Of a stretch of DNA of 47,423 nucleotides, positions 8,560 through 18,181 are shown piece after piece (positions within the stretch are counted from its first letter, which is position 1; every line of letters starts with the position of its first letter). The stretch is from Balneolaceae bacterium (GTDB lineage Bacteria; Bacteroidota; Rhodothermia; Balneolales; Balneolaceae): contig SLLL01000184.1 in assembly GCA_007134085.1 (NCBI GenBank), positions 1-47,423 on the forward strand. The letters are read 5' to 3'. The translations under genes were made by a program, and so were the position numbers. The notes under the pieces are model-generated. The model saw only the letters and a program-made list of their open reading frames with translations, was not told the DNA's origin and searched no databases.

Positions 8560-9294
8560 ATGAAAAAACTGACAACCTGTTCATTATTAATTTTATTAAT
8601 TCTCTTCTCTGGATATTCTAATAAAGTACAATCACAAGAACTTCAGGTTGGTATTGAGTTCGATTTAGGAGTGCCACAGGGCGAGTTCAGCGATCAATTG
8701 GATAAACTTGGCTGGGGCTTTAATGTGATGGGAGGCTACCGCTTTGGTAATACTCCATTTATGCTTGGCCTTGAGTTTGGATTTATGAATTTTGGACGTG
8801 ATGTGAGGGATGCACCACTGAGTACAACTATTCCAGATTTACGTGTTGAAGTAGAAAACAGCTACAATCTTTTGCACGGCGGCCTTTTTGTGAGGGCGAT
8901 TCCACCGCCAACAACTGTGCGTCCATATATTGAAGGGTTGCTTGGGTTCAACTACTTTTTTACCGAAACAGTGCTGAGAGACAGAGGCTCATTTAGTGGT
9001 GAAGAGAGGCTTAGAGATACCAACTTTGAAGATACAACGCTTAGCTATGGTTTTGGAGCCGGGGTACAATTTCAGCTATACAGAGACCGGTCAACACAAC
9101 GTGAACCGGATGAGATTTCCCCCTCAGGTGTGTACTTAACCCTTGCAAGCCGATACATGTTTGGCAGAGAGGCAGAATATCTTCAGGAGGGATCGATTAA
9201 TGTGAATACACAGACCGGTGAAGTTTTTTATGATGTGAGCCGATCAGAAACCAATCTTTTATACTTTAAGCTCGGAGTGGCAATCAGCTTTTAG
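8560..9294 (+). CDS. Secreted outer-membrane beta-barrel protein, function unknown
   Basis: A 244-residue protein with a clear signal peptide (MKKL start, hydrophobic LLILLILFSG stretch, likely cleavage after VQSQ at about residue 26) and no lipobox cysteine. The mature part alternates short amphipathic, glycine- and aromatic-rich strands (GWGFNVMGGYRFG, LGLEFGFMNFG, LSYGFGAGVQFQLY) and ends in LLYFKLGVAISF. A terminal aromatic strand of this kind is expected for BamA-dependent barrels, so an 8- to 10-strand OmpA-like or OprF-like barrel is likely. It starts just after the sdhCAB terminator, so it must have its own promoter; recQ follows 31 bases later. The specific function is unknown. Confidence 0.8.
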   Translation: MKKLTTCSLLILLILFSGYSNKVQSQELQVGIEFDLGVPQGEFSDQLDKLGWGFNVMGGYRFGNTPFMLGLEFGFMNFGRDVRDAPLSTTIPDLRVEVENSYNLLHGGLFVRAIPPPTTVRPYIEGLLGFNYFFTETVLRDRGSFSGEERLRDTNFEDTTLSYGFGAGVQFQLYRDRSTQREPDEISPSGVYLTLASRYMFGREAEYLQEGSINVNTQTGEVFYDVSRSETNLLYFKLGVAISF

Positions 9295-9325
9295 GTAATA
9301 ACCAGAATATAAATACGTAGCGTTT

Positions 9326-11254
9326 ATGCCGGAACCATCCCTCAGTAAAGCGAAAGAGGTGCTGCAAAAATACTGGGGGTATGATTCATTCAGGAAAGGG
9401 CAGCAAAGAGCCATCCAATCGATACTTGATGGCAATGAAACACTGGTTCTTTTCCCTACGGGTGGTGGAAAATCCCTTTGTTACCAGGTTCCGGCGCTGC
9501 TATTTGATGGATTAACGGTTGTGATCTCTCCGTTGGTAGCACTGATGCAAGATCAGGTTGAGCAGCTCCTGGCAATTGGAATTCGGTCGGCTTTCATCAA
9601 CAGTACACTATCATCCCGTGAAGCGGAACAGCGGCTTGTAAATGCCCGCAACGGAATGTATAAACTGCTCTATATAGCCCCGGAAAGGCTCTCAACAAAT
9701 CTTTGGAGGGTAGAGCTGCCTAACCTGAACATAAGCATGGTTGCCGTTGATGAAGCACACTGTATTTCTGAGTGGGGGCATGATTTCAGGCCTTCGTACC
9801 GAAATATTCGCGATGAATTGAGTAGCCTGAGCAGAAGTGTTCGTTGGCTGGCACTTACGGCAACTGCCACTCCTGAAGTCCGCGAAGACCTTCTTCAATC
9901 ACTGAATTTTAAGAATCCGGAGGTGATAACGAGCGGATTCAAGCGCGAAAACCTAATTTGGTGGGTGAGAAAAACAGATAAGAAAAAGAGCGACACATCG
10001 AAAACTGTATTAAAAGCAGCAAAACTAGGCAGTGGAATACTCTACTGTTCTACGAGAAGGGATTGCGAGGATTTTGCAGGATATTTCAGCACTAAAGGTG
10101 TTTTGGCGAATGCATATCATGCCGGATTGGAGCCAAAAGAGAGGGAGGCAGTACAAAGAAAATGGGTATCCGGTGAGATTCCACTTGTTACAGCAACAAA
10201 TGCATTCGGTATGGGCATTGACAAGTCAGACTGTAGATATGTGGTGCACCATTTTATGCCATTTTCTCTGGAAGCATATTATCAGGAAGCAGGCAGGGCG
10301 GGAAGAGATGGTGAGGCCAGCTATCCCGTTCTCTTATTCAAGGATAGTGATGTGAACTATCTGAAAGAGAGAATTGAAAAATCATACCCGGAATACAGTT
10401 TACTGCAAAAAACGTACGATGCGTTATGCGACGAACTTGAGCTTGCAACCGGCAGCGAAATGGATCAGGCAAAGCCTGTAGATATAAATGCTGTTGCCAA
10501 AAGAGTTCAATATTCAATTCCTAAGCTTACGGCGTCTCTAGGCCTACTGCAACGATTGGGGGTTATTGAAATCAGTGAATCTGAATCGCAAAAGATTGGC
10601 ATTCAGTTTATAACAGATAGCAACTATCTGTTACAGTTTATGGATGAATCGCCTTCTGAAAAAGCGGAATTCATTGATGCGCTTTACCGGCTGGCCGGGC
10701 CTGTATCACACAGTGAATATGTATATTTTCGTGAAAGCTATCTGCTTGAAAAGATGCAGGTGGAAAGAAATAAGTTTAGAAAGGCACTGAATGTACTTCA
10801 GGCGCAGGATAAAATTCTTTCTGCGCTCTATCTTGGTGAGGTACGTTTTGTCCGCATAACAGAAGCAAGAGGGGCAAAGCTGCATATTGATCATGATAAA
10901 GCATATGCTTATAAAAAGATTTTGTTGAAAAAGCTGCACTATATGCATCTCTATGCAATCACAAAAAGGTGCAGAGAGGTTTTTCTGCGGAGCTACTTTG
11001 GTGAAACTGACGCTGAACCCTGTGGAAAATGCGATAACTGCTCATCTGAAACATCAACAACAGGTTTAGAGAAAATAGACAGGGCAGATGTAGATGTGAT
11101 TAGGCAAGCGATTAAAAGTGGCAAAAAAACAGCCCGTCAAATTGCAACATTCACAGGATGGAGAAAAGACAAATGTAAGAAAGTGGTGAGTTATATGCTG
11201 CGGGAAAAGATTTTGATTCTATCGGAAGATGGGGTTACTTATCGAATTAGTTGA
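9326..11254 (+). CDS. recQ: ATP-dependent DNA helicase RecQ
   Basis: 3'-5' superfamily 2 DNA helicase used in recombination and fork repair. Motif I is [12 protein letters not shown] (residues 43-54), motif [19 protein letters not shown] (141-157), motif [12 protein letters not shown], motif [12 protein letters not shown], and motif [14 protein letters not shown]. The RQC zinc site follows as [12 protein letters not shown]...PCGKCDNC (about residues 545-570) with a winged-helix region around it. At 642 aa there is no obvious HRDC domain. The C-terminus (about 575-642) looks instead like a small helix-turn-helix unit with [11 protein letters not shown]. Converges with the SPOR lipoprotein gene, 70 bases away. 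Confidence 0.95.
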   Translation: MPEPSLSKAKEVLQKYWGYDSFRKGQQRAIQSILDGNETLVLFPTGGGKSLCYQVPALLFDGLTVVISPLVALMQDQVEQLLAIGIRSAFINSTLSSREAEQRLVNARNGMYKLLYIAPERLSTNLWRVELPNLNISMVAVDEAHCISEWGHDFRPSYRNIRDELSSLSRSVRWLALTATATPEVREDLLQSLNFKNPEVITSGFKRENLIWWVRKTDKKKSDTSKTVLKAAKLGSGILYCSTRRDCEDFAGYFSTKGVLANAYHAGLEPKEREAVQRKWVSGEIPLVTATNAFGMGIDKSDCRYVVHHFMPFSLEAYYQEAGRAGRDGEASYPVLLFKDSDVNYLKERIEKSYPEYSLLQKTYDALCDELELATGSEMDQAKPVDINAVAKRVQYSIPKLTASLGLLQRLGVIEISESESQKIGIQFITDSNYLLQFMDESPSEKAEFIDALYRLAGPVSHSEYVYFRESYLLEKMQVERNKFRKALNVLQAQDKILSALYLGEVRFVRITEARGAKLHIDHDKAYAYKKILLKKLHYMHLYAITKRCREVFLRSYFGETDAEPCGKCDNCSSETSTTGLEKIDRADVDVIRQAIKSGKKTARQIATFTGWRKDKCKKVVSYMLREKILILSEDGVTYRIS

Positions 11255-11324
11255 TCTGATGGCAAATTGAGTTGTATTGCAAAGTGTTTGGTTTGAACAT
11301 TCAATAGTATGGTTTTAGCACAAT

Positions 11325-12407
11325 TTATTCATTGAAGGCTATCCATATTTCTGTATCAAATATTTTTACGATTGTATTTTTAATATTCTTTGAATCCTGA
11401 TAAGAATCCACATTTCCCAACCTGATACGGTACCAGGTTTTGCCGCCATCACTATCAATAAATTCCCTTAAGTAGGTATTGATGGCACCTCTGTGCAACC
11501 ATCTTTCTTTAACTCTTTCTGCAAGGCTAAAATTTAGTTCAGACTGCACTTGAATTGCATATTTACCATCAATAGAAAACGGTAACTCTTGAAAGAGCTC
11601 TGAATAATCTGACTGCTCAAACGAAACTCTTAAATCATCTATCCAAACCTCTGTCTCATATTGCTCCAGAATTGCTTGCTGAATACGTTCTGCTTCCTGA
11701 AATGTGTTAATATTGCCAAGCCTTATTCTGTACCATGTTTCACCTGACTCCGCATCTTCAAATTCCTGCAGATAAGTATCCACAAAACCCTTTTCTATCC
11801 ACTCTTCTTTCAGTTTTTTTGCCAACGTAAAGTTTTGCTCAGAACGAACCTGAATGGCGTAAATTCCATCATCTGAAAAAGCGAAATCTTCAGGATTTTC
11901 AAAAATTTTCGATTCCTGTTCAATTTCTGTGGTAACAGGTAGCTCTGCTCTCTCTGTTTGTGCCGGCTCTGGTATATTTGCAGCAGGAGTTTCATGTGCA
12001 GCCTCATAAGCATCTTCCCCTCTGCCTAGAATTTGTTCTCTTAACGATTCAGGGGTTCGCCTGTTTCGATCTCTGATTTCACGTTCAGTTTCGTCAATTG
12101 CCGAACGTTCATCCCTTAGCCGTTCATGGATGCTCTCAATCCGTCTAATTTGCTCATCAATATCTTGTTCGTAATAGTTATGCGATCGGTTGAATTTTTC
12201 GGCAGTTACTCCATAGTGCTCATAAACCATTTGTCGAAGGTCACTTCGGCTATGATCCCCAAGCAGGGCTTCCTCAATCTGATCAATGATGGCAAGTTCG
12301 ATAAAAATTTTTTCGTAGAGATCTTCACTCAGAAGTTTATCCTCTCTGGAATTTGTGCAGGAAGCGAGTAGTATCAACCCAAAAAAGCAGAAGTACAGAT
12401 ATTTCAC
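11325..12407 (-). CDS. Lipoprotein with DUF4296-like domain and two tandem SPOR domains
   Basis: A 360-aa predicted lipoprotein: the signal peptide ends in LILLASC, with Cys17 as the lipidation site. Residues about 24-98 (LLSEDLYEKIFIELAIIDQI, then HYGVTAEKFNRSHNYYEQD) resemble DUF4296, a Bacteroidota lipoprotein domain. A charged, Pro/Glu-rich linker follows (about 99-178). Two near-identical SPOR-like repeats follow at about 180-258 and 280-357, each running from YAIQV through a basic helix and TYL.EF to TWYRIRLGN and a final WI. SPOR domains bind denuded peptidoglycan glycans, so a periplasmic, division-site role is plausible. The start is GTG at 12407, overlapping the SDR stop by one base (TAGTG). 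DUF4296 is assigned by pattern memory only. Confidence 0.85.
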   Translation of the reverse strand: MKYLYFCFFGLILLASCTNSREDKLLSEDLYEKIFIELAIIDQIEEALLGDHSRSDLRQMVYEHYGVTAEKFNRSHNYYEQDIDEQIRRIESIHERLRDERSAIDETEREIRDRNRRTPESLREQILGRGEDAYEAAHETPAANIPEPAQTERAELPVTTEIEQESKIFENPEDFAFSDDGIYAIQVRSEQNFTLAKKLKEEWIEKGFVDTYLQEFEDAESGETWYRIRLGNINTFQEAERIQQAILEQYETEVWIDDLRVSFEQSDYSELFQELPFSIDGKYAIQVQSELNFSLAERVKERWLHRGAINTYLREFIDSDGGKTWYRIRLGNVDSYQDSKNIKNTIVKIFDTEIWIAFNE

Positions 12408-13126
12408 TAATTGTCAGGGTTTTTAGGATTTAACGGACGCAGTGTAATTTCATTGATCAAAAGATTGTCTGGTGTTTCAAGCAGATGGATCAATGTGTTG
12501 GCTACATCGCCCGGTTGCATCATGTTAGAATGTGTGCTCTCTTCTTTGTTATCTCCAAAAAAATGGGTAGCAATAGAACCGGGAAACATGGTAGATACTT
12601 TAATTTTATCGTAGCGTAATTCTTTAAAAAGAGCCTCGCTGAAGCCACGTAGCCCAAATTTTGTGGCATTATAAGCCGAGATCTGTGGGTTGCCAAGGAG
12701 CCCTGCTACCGACGAAATATTTATTATGTGGCAGTGGTTGGGGTTGCGCTTCATAAGCGGTACAACGGCTTTTGTGATGTAAAAAACCCCATTCAGGTTG
12801 GTGTTCATCATTGTATCCCAATCCTGAATGCTTAGTTCATCAACGTTTCCGAACGAGCCCAAACCTGCATTATTAATAAGGATGTCAGGGCTGTTTTCAT
12901 CGTTAAATTCCGACTTTACCCAGCTTTCAATATCAGCCGCTTTGGTAATGTCCATCTCAACCGGAATGAAAAGATCTCCAAGCTTTTCCTTTACTTCTTG
13001 CAGCTTATGCAGCCTTCTTGCTAATCCATAAACTTTTGTACCTTTCTGAATCAGTTTTTCACTGAAAGCAATGCCAATTCCACTGCTTGCACCGGTAACA
13101 ATTGCTGTTTTATTCAATAAATCCAT
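12407..13126 (-). CDS. SDR family NAD(P)-dependent oxidoreductase
   Basis: Classical short-chain dehydrogenase/reductase of 239 aa with a Rossmann fold. The cofactor motif is TGASSGIGIAFSEKL (about residues 12-26), then NNAGLGSFG (about 85), the catalytic Ser in ISSVAG (about 137) and YNATK (about 153). An Arg pair after the second strand (GLARRLHKL) suggests NADPH preference. The substrate cannot be told from sequence. FabG-like and YdfG-like functions are both possible, and the linkage to a SPOR lipoprotein does not help. It is transcribed divergently from coaX across an 84-base gap and is translationally coupled to the downstream lipoprotein gene. Confidence 0.9.
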   Translation of the reverse strand: MDLLNKTAIVTGASSGIGIAFSEKLIQKGTKVYGLARRLHKLQEVKEKLGDLFIPVEMDITKAADIESWVKSEFNDENSPDILINNAGLGSFGNVDELSIQDWDTMMNTNLNGVFYITKAVVPLMKRNPNHCHIINISSVAGLLGNPQISAYNATKFGLRGFSEALFKELRYDKIKVSTMFPGSIATHFFGDNKEESTHSNMMQPGDVANTLIHLLETPDNLLINEITLRPLNPKNPDN

Positions 13127-13210
13127 TTTTTCTGATTAGGTTAGTTTTCTTTAAAAACATCTTAAGGCGGCACATAGTTTGGGATATTTCGGAACATCAA
13201 AACTACACAA

Positions 13211-13945
13211 ATGAAATCAATTTATCTTGATATTGGCAACAGTTCCCTGAAGATTGCATCTGAAGAGGAGGGCAACTGGAAGATACTATTGAAACACCCT
13301 TTAGATGATCCGAAAACTGCGATATCAAAAATTAAAAAAGAAACTGAAGCCCGCCTGGTAATAAGTTCTGTTCGGAAAGATATCTTAAATCGGATTCTCT
13401 CAAAAATAGATCAAGAGCTTGTAACCGTTTTAGATACATCACTGATCCCGAAAAATCTGCTGAACTATGATACACCAAATACGTTAGGCCTCGACCGTTT
13501 TTTGGTATGTGTTGCTGCCCGGAACCTTGCAAACAAAGATGTAATAGTTGTTGATGCCGGTAGTGCGTGTACCATAGATTTTATGAATCGCGATGGGATT
13601 TTTGAAGGAGGTATTATTATGCCGGGCTTGGGTATGTTGAAGAGTGCCATCAGCGAAAAGCTGCCAGAGCTTCCCGTTCCACCTGAAGAAGTTCCTCTTG
13701 TATGGCCGGGAAAATCAACACCTGAATCTATACAATGGGGGGCATACCGGGGTTATGCTGAAACTGTAAAGCAGTTTTTGCTCAGATATTTGCGGGAACA
13801 CTCGGATGCTGAAATTTTTATCACTGGTGGGGATGCCCGTTTTCTAAGCAACCAACTTTCTCGGGAGTTTAAGATGCAGAAACGTGAGTTTTTGCTTTTT
13901 GAGGGGATGCGGGACTTTTACCGGCTGATTAATAAAGAGGCTTAA
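13211..13945 (+). CDS. coaX: Type III pantothenate kinase
   Basis: First step of coenzyme A synthesis: phosphorylates pantothenate with ATP. The 244-aa protein starts SIYLDIGNSSLKIA (phosphate 1 motif of the ASKHA fold) and has NTLGLDRFLVCVAAR (the GxDR region, about residue 95) and VVDAGSACTIDF (phosphate 2, about residue 114). It also has GGIIMPGLGML (about residue 139) and FITGGDARFL (about residue 205). Type III enzymes are not feedback-inhibited by CoA, a family property. Its stop shares bases with the stop of the convergent udk gene. Together with coaBC at the window start it shows that the CoA pathway genes are dispersed. Confidence 0.95.
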   Translation: MKSIYLDIGNSSLKIASEEEGNWKILLKHPLDDPKTAISKIKKETEARLVISSVRKDILNRILSKIDQELVTVLDTSLIPKNLLNYDTPNTLGLDRFLVCVAARNLANKDVIVVDAGSACTIDFMNRDGIFEGGIIMPGLGMLKSAISEKLPELPVPPEEVPLVWPGKSTPESIQWGAYRGYAETVKQFLLRYLREHSDAEIFITGGDARFLSNQLSREFKMQKREFLLFEGMRDFYRLINKEA

Positions 13946-14565
13946 CTATTCAGCTTGCCATTAATCATGGCGATGACCATTTCCAGAGCAACCCGATTTT
14001 CGCCGCCGCGCGGAATAATGATATCTGCATAGCGTTTGCTGGGCTCCACAAACTCAAGGTGCATAGGACGCACGAATGTTTCGTACTGGTTCAATACCCC
14101 GTCAAAATCGCGGCCTCTCTCTTGGATATCTCTGCGTAAGCGCCTCAGCAGGCGGACATCATCATCGGTATCCACAAATATTTTGATATCCATCAGTTCG
14201 AGAAGGTCGGGTTCGCTGAAAATCAGTATCCCGTCGATAAGAATAATTTTTTTGGGAGATACTGGAATGGTTTCTTCTGCACGGGTATGAGCAACAAAAT
14301 CGTACACAGGCAGGTCAATTTTATATCCTTTACGAAGGGCATCGATGTGGCGTATCATCAGCTCAGTTTCGAGTGATGCAGGGTGGTCGAAATTCTGTTT
14401 TCTGCGTTCACTGAGGGGGATGTGGCTGAGGTCCCGGTAGTAGGAGTCGTGCTCAACAAGCAGGATATTCTTTTTCCCGATTTTTTGAACAATCTTATTT
14501 ACAACTGTGGTTTTCCCTGATCCGCTGCCACCCGCTACCCCGATAATTAGCGGCTCATCACTCAT
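13942..14565 (-). CDS. udk: Uridine kinase
   Basis: Phosphorylates uridine and cytidine in pyrimidine salvage. From the ATG at 14565 the 207-aa protein reads MSDEPLIIGVAGGSGSGKTT, with the P-loop at residues 12-19. HDSYYRDLSHIPLSERRKQNFDHP is the nucleoside-binding region (shown in two parts: HDSYYRDL, then NFDHP). VYDFVAHTR, a lid with RLLRRLRRDIQERGRD and IIPRGGEN follow. An open frame runs upstream to 14715, but that would put 50 extra residues inside the amidase gene; 14565 gives normal family length and overlaps the amidase stop by 8 bases (ATGAGTGA). This is the second gene of an amidase-udk unit. It converges with coaX, and the stops share the bases TTAA. Confidence 0.94.
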   Translation of the reverse strand: MSDEPLIIGVAGGSGSGKTTVVNKIVQKIGKKNILLVEHDSYYRDLSHIPLSERRKQNFDHPASLETELMIRHIDALRKGYKIDLPVYDFVAHTRAEETIPVSPKKIILIDGILIFSEPDLLELMDIKIFVDTDDDVRLLRRLRRDIQERGRDFDGVLNQYETFVRPMHLEFVEPSKRYADIIIPRGGENRVALEMVIAMINGKLNS

Positions 14566-15817
14566 TGCTTGCCCTGTTTTCGCGGCGGATGCTTCTGTCG
14601 TACTCATCCTTAAAGTCGCGAATGGCTCTGAAAATTGCCGATGCAAGGATCGTTTGGCCATACTCACTGGCCATGTAGCGAGCTTCGGTTGGGTTTGAAA
14701 GAAAACCCAGTTCAATGAGTACGCCCGGTGTGGATGCGTGCCATAACGCCATCAAACCGGCCTGCTTAACCCCGCGTGACCTTCTCTGAGCCCGGGTTCT
14801 GAACTGATCATCAATCATAGAGGCGATTCGTTCACTTATAGCGATATTACCTGCGTTTGCCATTTCATAAATCAGCAGTTCCTGATCACTCAGTGCTATT
14901 GGTCCGCCGCCATTTTCAAGGTCTACGACGCTGTTTTCGCGTTTCATTACTTCGAGGGCAGACTGGCTTCGGGCCATCCCCAGGAAAAAGATCTCTGTAC
15001 CATGAGCCTGAGTGCTGGCAGCCGAGTTTGCATGGATAGAGACAAACAGGTCTCCCTTGGCTCTTGTGGCAATAAGGCCACGTTCGTCAAGAGGAACAAA
15101 TGTATCATCTGTCCGTGTGTAGATCACCTCAACATCGGGCATGTATTGTTCAATATAACTGCCAAGTTTAAGAGCCACTGCAAGTGCAATGTCGCTCTCA
15201 CGAAGGCCAAGGCTGCGGTTGATTGCACCGGGATCGTGCCCGCCATGGCCGGCATCAATCACAATTACATTGAATTCATATCCATTTCTCAGGCGGACTA
15301 ACTCGTCGTTATTTCCATCAAAAAATTCGTAATCTATCACCGTTAAATCATCCAGATAGTTGTGCCAGTAGATAAAATCGTGATTGGCTGCAATCCGGTT
15401 AATTTCAGCTGAATCGGACCACTCAAGATTTAGAAGCAGATGCCTTCTGTTGGCATCGGGGTATGCATTGGCTTTCAGAAAAGCACGCTCCTCCAGAAAG
15501 ATATCAACTCCAAAGCCGAACGGGTTTTTGTGGTATTCTACATTTCGGATATTCGCAAACCTTTCAGGTTCGAGAAAGTCATCAGCCGTCAACGTTGGTG
15601 AGTAAATCATCATTTGAATGAGGCCGGCTTCCGGCTGGGATACTTTGAATGAATCAGCTGCTTCGGTGAGATGAAAGCGCATCACAAAACCATTGCCATC
15701 ACCACGTTCTACGAGAGAGATACGTTCTAAATCGGGCTGGGCAGATAGGTTGGCCGGCATCCAGGCAAGATGCAAGAGGGTAATAAGCAAAATGGCAAGA
15801 ATCGAACTTCTCTCCAT
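14558..15817 (-). CDS. N-acetylmuramoyl-L-alanine amidase (Amidase_3), secreted
   Basis: Zinc hydrolase that cleaves the lactoyl-peptide bond of peptidoglycan, typically for daughter-cell separation. The 419-aa protein has a signal peptide (hydrophobic ILAILLITLLHLAW, cleavage near NLSAQ at about residue 26). An AMIN-like beta-rich region follows at about 30-150. The catalytic domain from about residue 180 has VIDAGHGGHDPG (zinc His), GLRESDIAL (zinc Glu), FVSIHANSA (zinc His) and LIELGFLSNPTEARY (catalytic Glu). This is the AmiA/B/C family layout. LysM and other wall-binding repeats are absent. The amidase and udk overlap by 8 bases. Confidence 0.93.
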   Translation of the reverse strand: MERSSILAILLITLLHLAWMPANLSAQPDLERISLVERGDGNGFVMRFHLTEAADSFKVSQPEAGLIQMMIYSPTLTADDFLEPERFANIRNVEYHKNPFGFGVDIFLEERAFLKANAYPDANRRHLLLNLEWSDSAEINRIAANHDFIYWHNYLDDLTVIDYEFFDGNNDELVRLRNGYEFNVIVIDAGHGGHDPGAINRSLGLRESDIALAVALKLGSYIEQYMPDVEVIYTRTDDTFVPLDERGLIATRAKGDLFVSIHANSAASTQAHGTEIFFLGMARSQSALEVMKRENSVVDLENGGGPIALSDQELLIYEMANAGNIAISERIASMIDDQFRTRAQRRSRGVKQAGLMALWHASTPGVLIELGFLSNPTEARYMASEYGQTILASAIFRAIRDFKDEYDRSIRRENRASNE

Positions 15818-16008
15818 AATGGGCTCTAAGTGATTGTATATGATTGTCTGGATGATATTAACGTTAATTTACAGAATATTATTAGAATAGTGTAACTATA
15901 AATTTGAATGAATTTTACGGGTGGAAGTTATAGAACACGAACCAGAACTTTTTGCATTTCTTGAAATTCTAGATGATTCTCTCAATTGAATGGTAACATC
16001 GTAAAGTT

Positions 16009-16053
16009 AAAAAAAAACAAAGCCCCGAACCGGTTTCCCGATACGAGGCTTTG
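16009..16053 (-). terminator. Rho-independent terminator of pckG
   Basis: Read on the minus strand: the outer stem CAAAGCC/GGCTTTG with inner CGG/CCG pairs closes a GAAA-type loop and is followed by a run of nine T interrupted only at its first base. It starts 27 bases past the pckG stop. Confidence 0.88.
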
Positions 16054-16079
16054 AGAGATGAGTTGTTATGAAAGGTTCT

Positions 16080-17924
16080 TTATAAAACGGGCCTTTCCGG
16101 GGCGAGCTCCCAGTGTTCCGGAGATCTCCACAAGCTTGAGTTCAGAAGCTCTCTCATGAATAGAAACTCTTTTGGCAGCTTGTCATACAGCTTGCTGAAG
16201 AGTTCTTCATGGCTAAGTACTTCCTGCTTCCATGCTTCTCGGTCAACCGACATCAATTTCTGGAAATCTTCTCTGGTGAAGTCTTCCATTCCTGTCCAGT
16301 CAAGATCTTCATACTGAGGCATCCAGCCCAGCGGGCTTTCCACGGCGAATGCATTACCGCTTACACGGCCAACGATCCACTGCAGAACGCGCAGGTTTTG
16401 GCCAAATCCCGGCCAGATGAATTTTCCATTCTCATCCTTGCGGAACCAGTTAACGGAGAATATTCTTGGTGCGTTAGGCAACGTACGGCCAAGCTCAAGC
16501 CAGTGGTTGAAATAATCGGCCATATGGTAGCCTGAGAACGGCAACATAGCAAATGGGTCGCGCCGCACAGCACCTATATTTCCAAAAGCTGCTGCGGTCA
16601 TTTCAGAGCCCATGGTTGCAGCGGCATATACGCCAAAGTTCCAGTTAAAGCTTTGATATACCAATGGCACTGTAGTACTTCTGCGGCCGCCAAAGATAAA
16701 TGCTTTAATAGGCACACCTGCAGGGTCTTCCCACTTTTCGTCTATAGACGGGCAGTTTGCTGCCGGAGCAGTAAAACGAGCATTCGGGTGTGCAACCTTT
16801 TCACCTGATTCAGGATCATGCACTTTACCCTTCCAGTTAATGGTTCCCTCGGGGCACTCATGGCCTATATCTTCCCACCAAACGTCGCCATCAGGTGTAA
16901 TGCCAACATTGGTAAAGATAGAATCTTTCTCAATGCTTACCATCGCATTGGGATTGGTATCATAGTTGGTGCCGGGCGCTACACCAAAGTAGCCTGCTTC
17001 CGGGTTAATAGCGTTGAGCTGTCCTTTTTCATCTTTCTTAATCCAAGCTATATCATCACCCACAGTGGTTACTTTCCAGCCGTCGATTCCTTTTGGTGGC
17101 ACCATCATGGCAAAGTTAGTTTTACCACAGGCGCTCGGGAATGCAGCAGCCACGTATGTTTTCTTTTTCTGTGGAGATTCAACACCCAGAATAAGCATGT
17201 GCTCTGCAAGCCATCCCTCATCGCGAGCCATGGTTGAAGCAATTCTCAGCGCAAGACATTTCTTACCAAGAAGTGCATTACCACCATATCCAGACCCATA
17301 AGAGATAATCTCGCGGTCTTCCGGGAAGTGGCAGATGTATTTCGTTTCAGGGTTACATGGCCATGGTACGTCTTCCTGTCCTGGCTTAAGTGGTGCGCCT
17401 ATTGAGTGGAGCGCTTTTACAAATTCGCCATCTCCAAGTACATCCAGAACAGATTGGCCCATTCGAGTCATTATCCGCATGTTTACTACAACGTAGGCAG
17501 AGTCTGTAATTTCAATACCAATCTTGGATATTGGTGAGCCGAGAGGGCCCATGCTGAAAGGAATAACATACATTGTACGTCCCTGCATACAGCCGTCGAA
17601 AAGCTTGTTAAGCGTTTTCCTCATTACTTTGGGATCTTCCCAATTATTGGTAGGCCCTGCATCGCTTTTTCGTAAACTGTTTATGTAAGTTTTGTCTTCT
17701 ACACGTGCTACGTCAGAAGGATCGGAGAAACAGGCATAGCTGTTCGGGCGTTTTTCGGGATTCAATCTTTTGAATGTACCAGCGTCAACCAATTCCTGGC
17801 AGAGCCTGTCATATTCTTCTTGTGATCCGTCACACCATACAACCTTTTCCGGTTTGGCTAACTTTGTGGTGTCTTCAACCCATTTGAGCAGTCGCTTATT
17901 CTTTGTTGGTGCTGTCATGTTCAT
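16080..17924 (-). CDS. pckG: Phosphoenolpyruvate carboxykinase (GTP)
   Basis: Converts oxaloacetate and GTP to phosphoenolpyruvate, GDP and CO2, the entry to gluconeogenesis. The 614-aa length and motifs are of the GTP family: [17 protein letters not shown] (about residue 207), and the P-loop [15 protein letters not shown] with the hyper-reactive Cys266. The metal-site segment is VGDDIAWIK (about residue 291), with [14 protein letters not shown] soon after, and [13 protein letters not shown] is the mobile-lid region. Two Met codons begin the frame, at 17924 and 17918; a GAG sequence is better spaced for 17918, so the shorter form is possible. Monocistronic, with its own terminator. Together with sdhCAB it indicates growth on organic and amino acids. 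Confidence 0.97.
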   Translation of the reverse strand: MNMTAPTKNKRLLKWVEDTTKLAKPEKVVWCDGSQEEYDRLCQELVDAGTFKRLNPEKRPNSYACFSDPSDVARVEDKTYINSLRKSDAGPTNNWEDPKVMRKTLNKLFDGCMQGRTMYVIPFSMGPLGSPISKIGIEITDSAYVVVNMRIMTRMGQSVLDVLGDGEFVKALHSIGAPLKPGQEDVPWPCNPETKYICHFPEDREIISYGSGYGGNALLGKKCLALRIASTMARDEGWLAEHMLILGVESPQKKKTYVAAAFPSACGKTNFAMMVPPKGIDGWKVTTVGDDIAWIKKDEKGQLNAINPEAGYFGVAPGTNYDTNPNAMVSIEKDSIFTNVGITPDGDVWWEDIGHECPEGTINWKGKVHDPESGEKVAHPNARFTAPAANCPSIDEKWEDPAGVPIKAFIFGGRRSTTVPLVYQSFNWNFGVYAAATMGSEMTAAAFGNIGAVRRDPFAMLPFSGYHMADYFNHWLELGRTLPNAPRIFSVNWFRKDENGKFIWPGFGQNLRVLQWIVGRVSGNAFAVESPLGWMPQYEDLDWTGMEDFTREDFQKLMSVDREAWKQEVLSHEELFSKLYDKLPKEFLFMRELLNSSLWRSPEHWELAPERPVL

Positions 17925-18181
17925 CTCGTTTATTTATTATGGTTTATTTATTTTCGGTAACTCTCTTATAACTCCTTTTATTCATAGTAAAATAGCAGAA
18001 AGGAGGCAATTTTCCCGAAATAATTGGATAAAAAAGTCTAAAATTATTGAAACCGCTTCCATAGATGCTAAGTAATTATAATAAATAGATTAAGAAAAAA
18101 ATGTTGTGCTTTCAAAACTGACTATTACAAATTGATAATAGTTACTAAATTCGAGTTTTATTATTAACAATATGAGTAGCT

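Noticed and set aside
14566-14715. 50-residue N-terminal extension of uridine kinase
   Set aside because: Lies wholly in the amidase gene in another frame; Udk family members start close to the P-loop.
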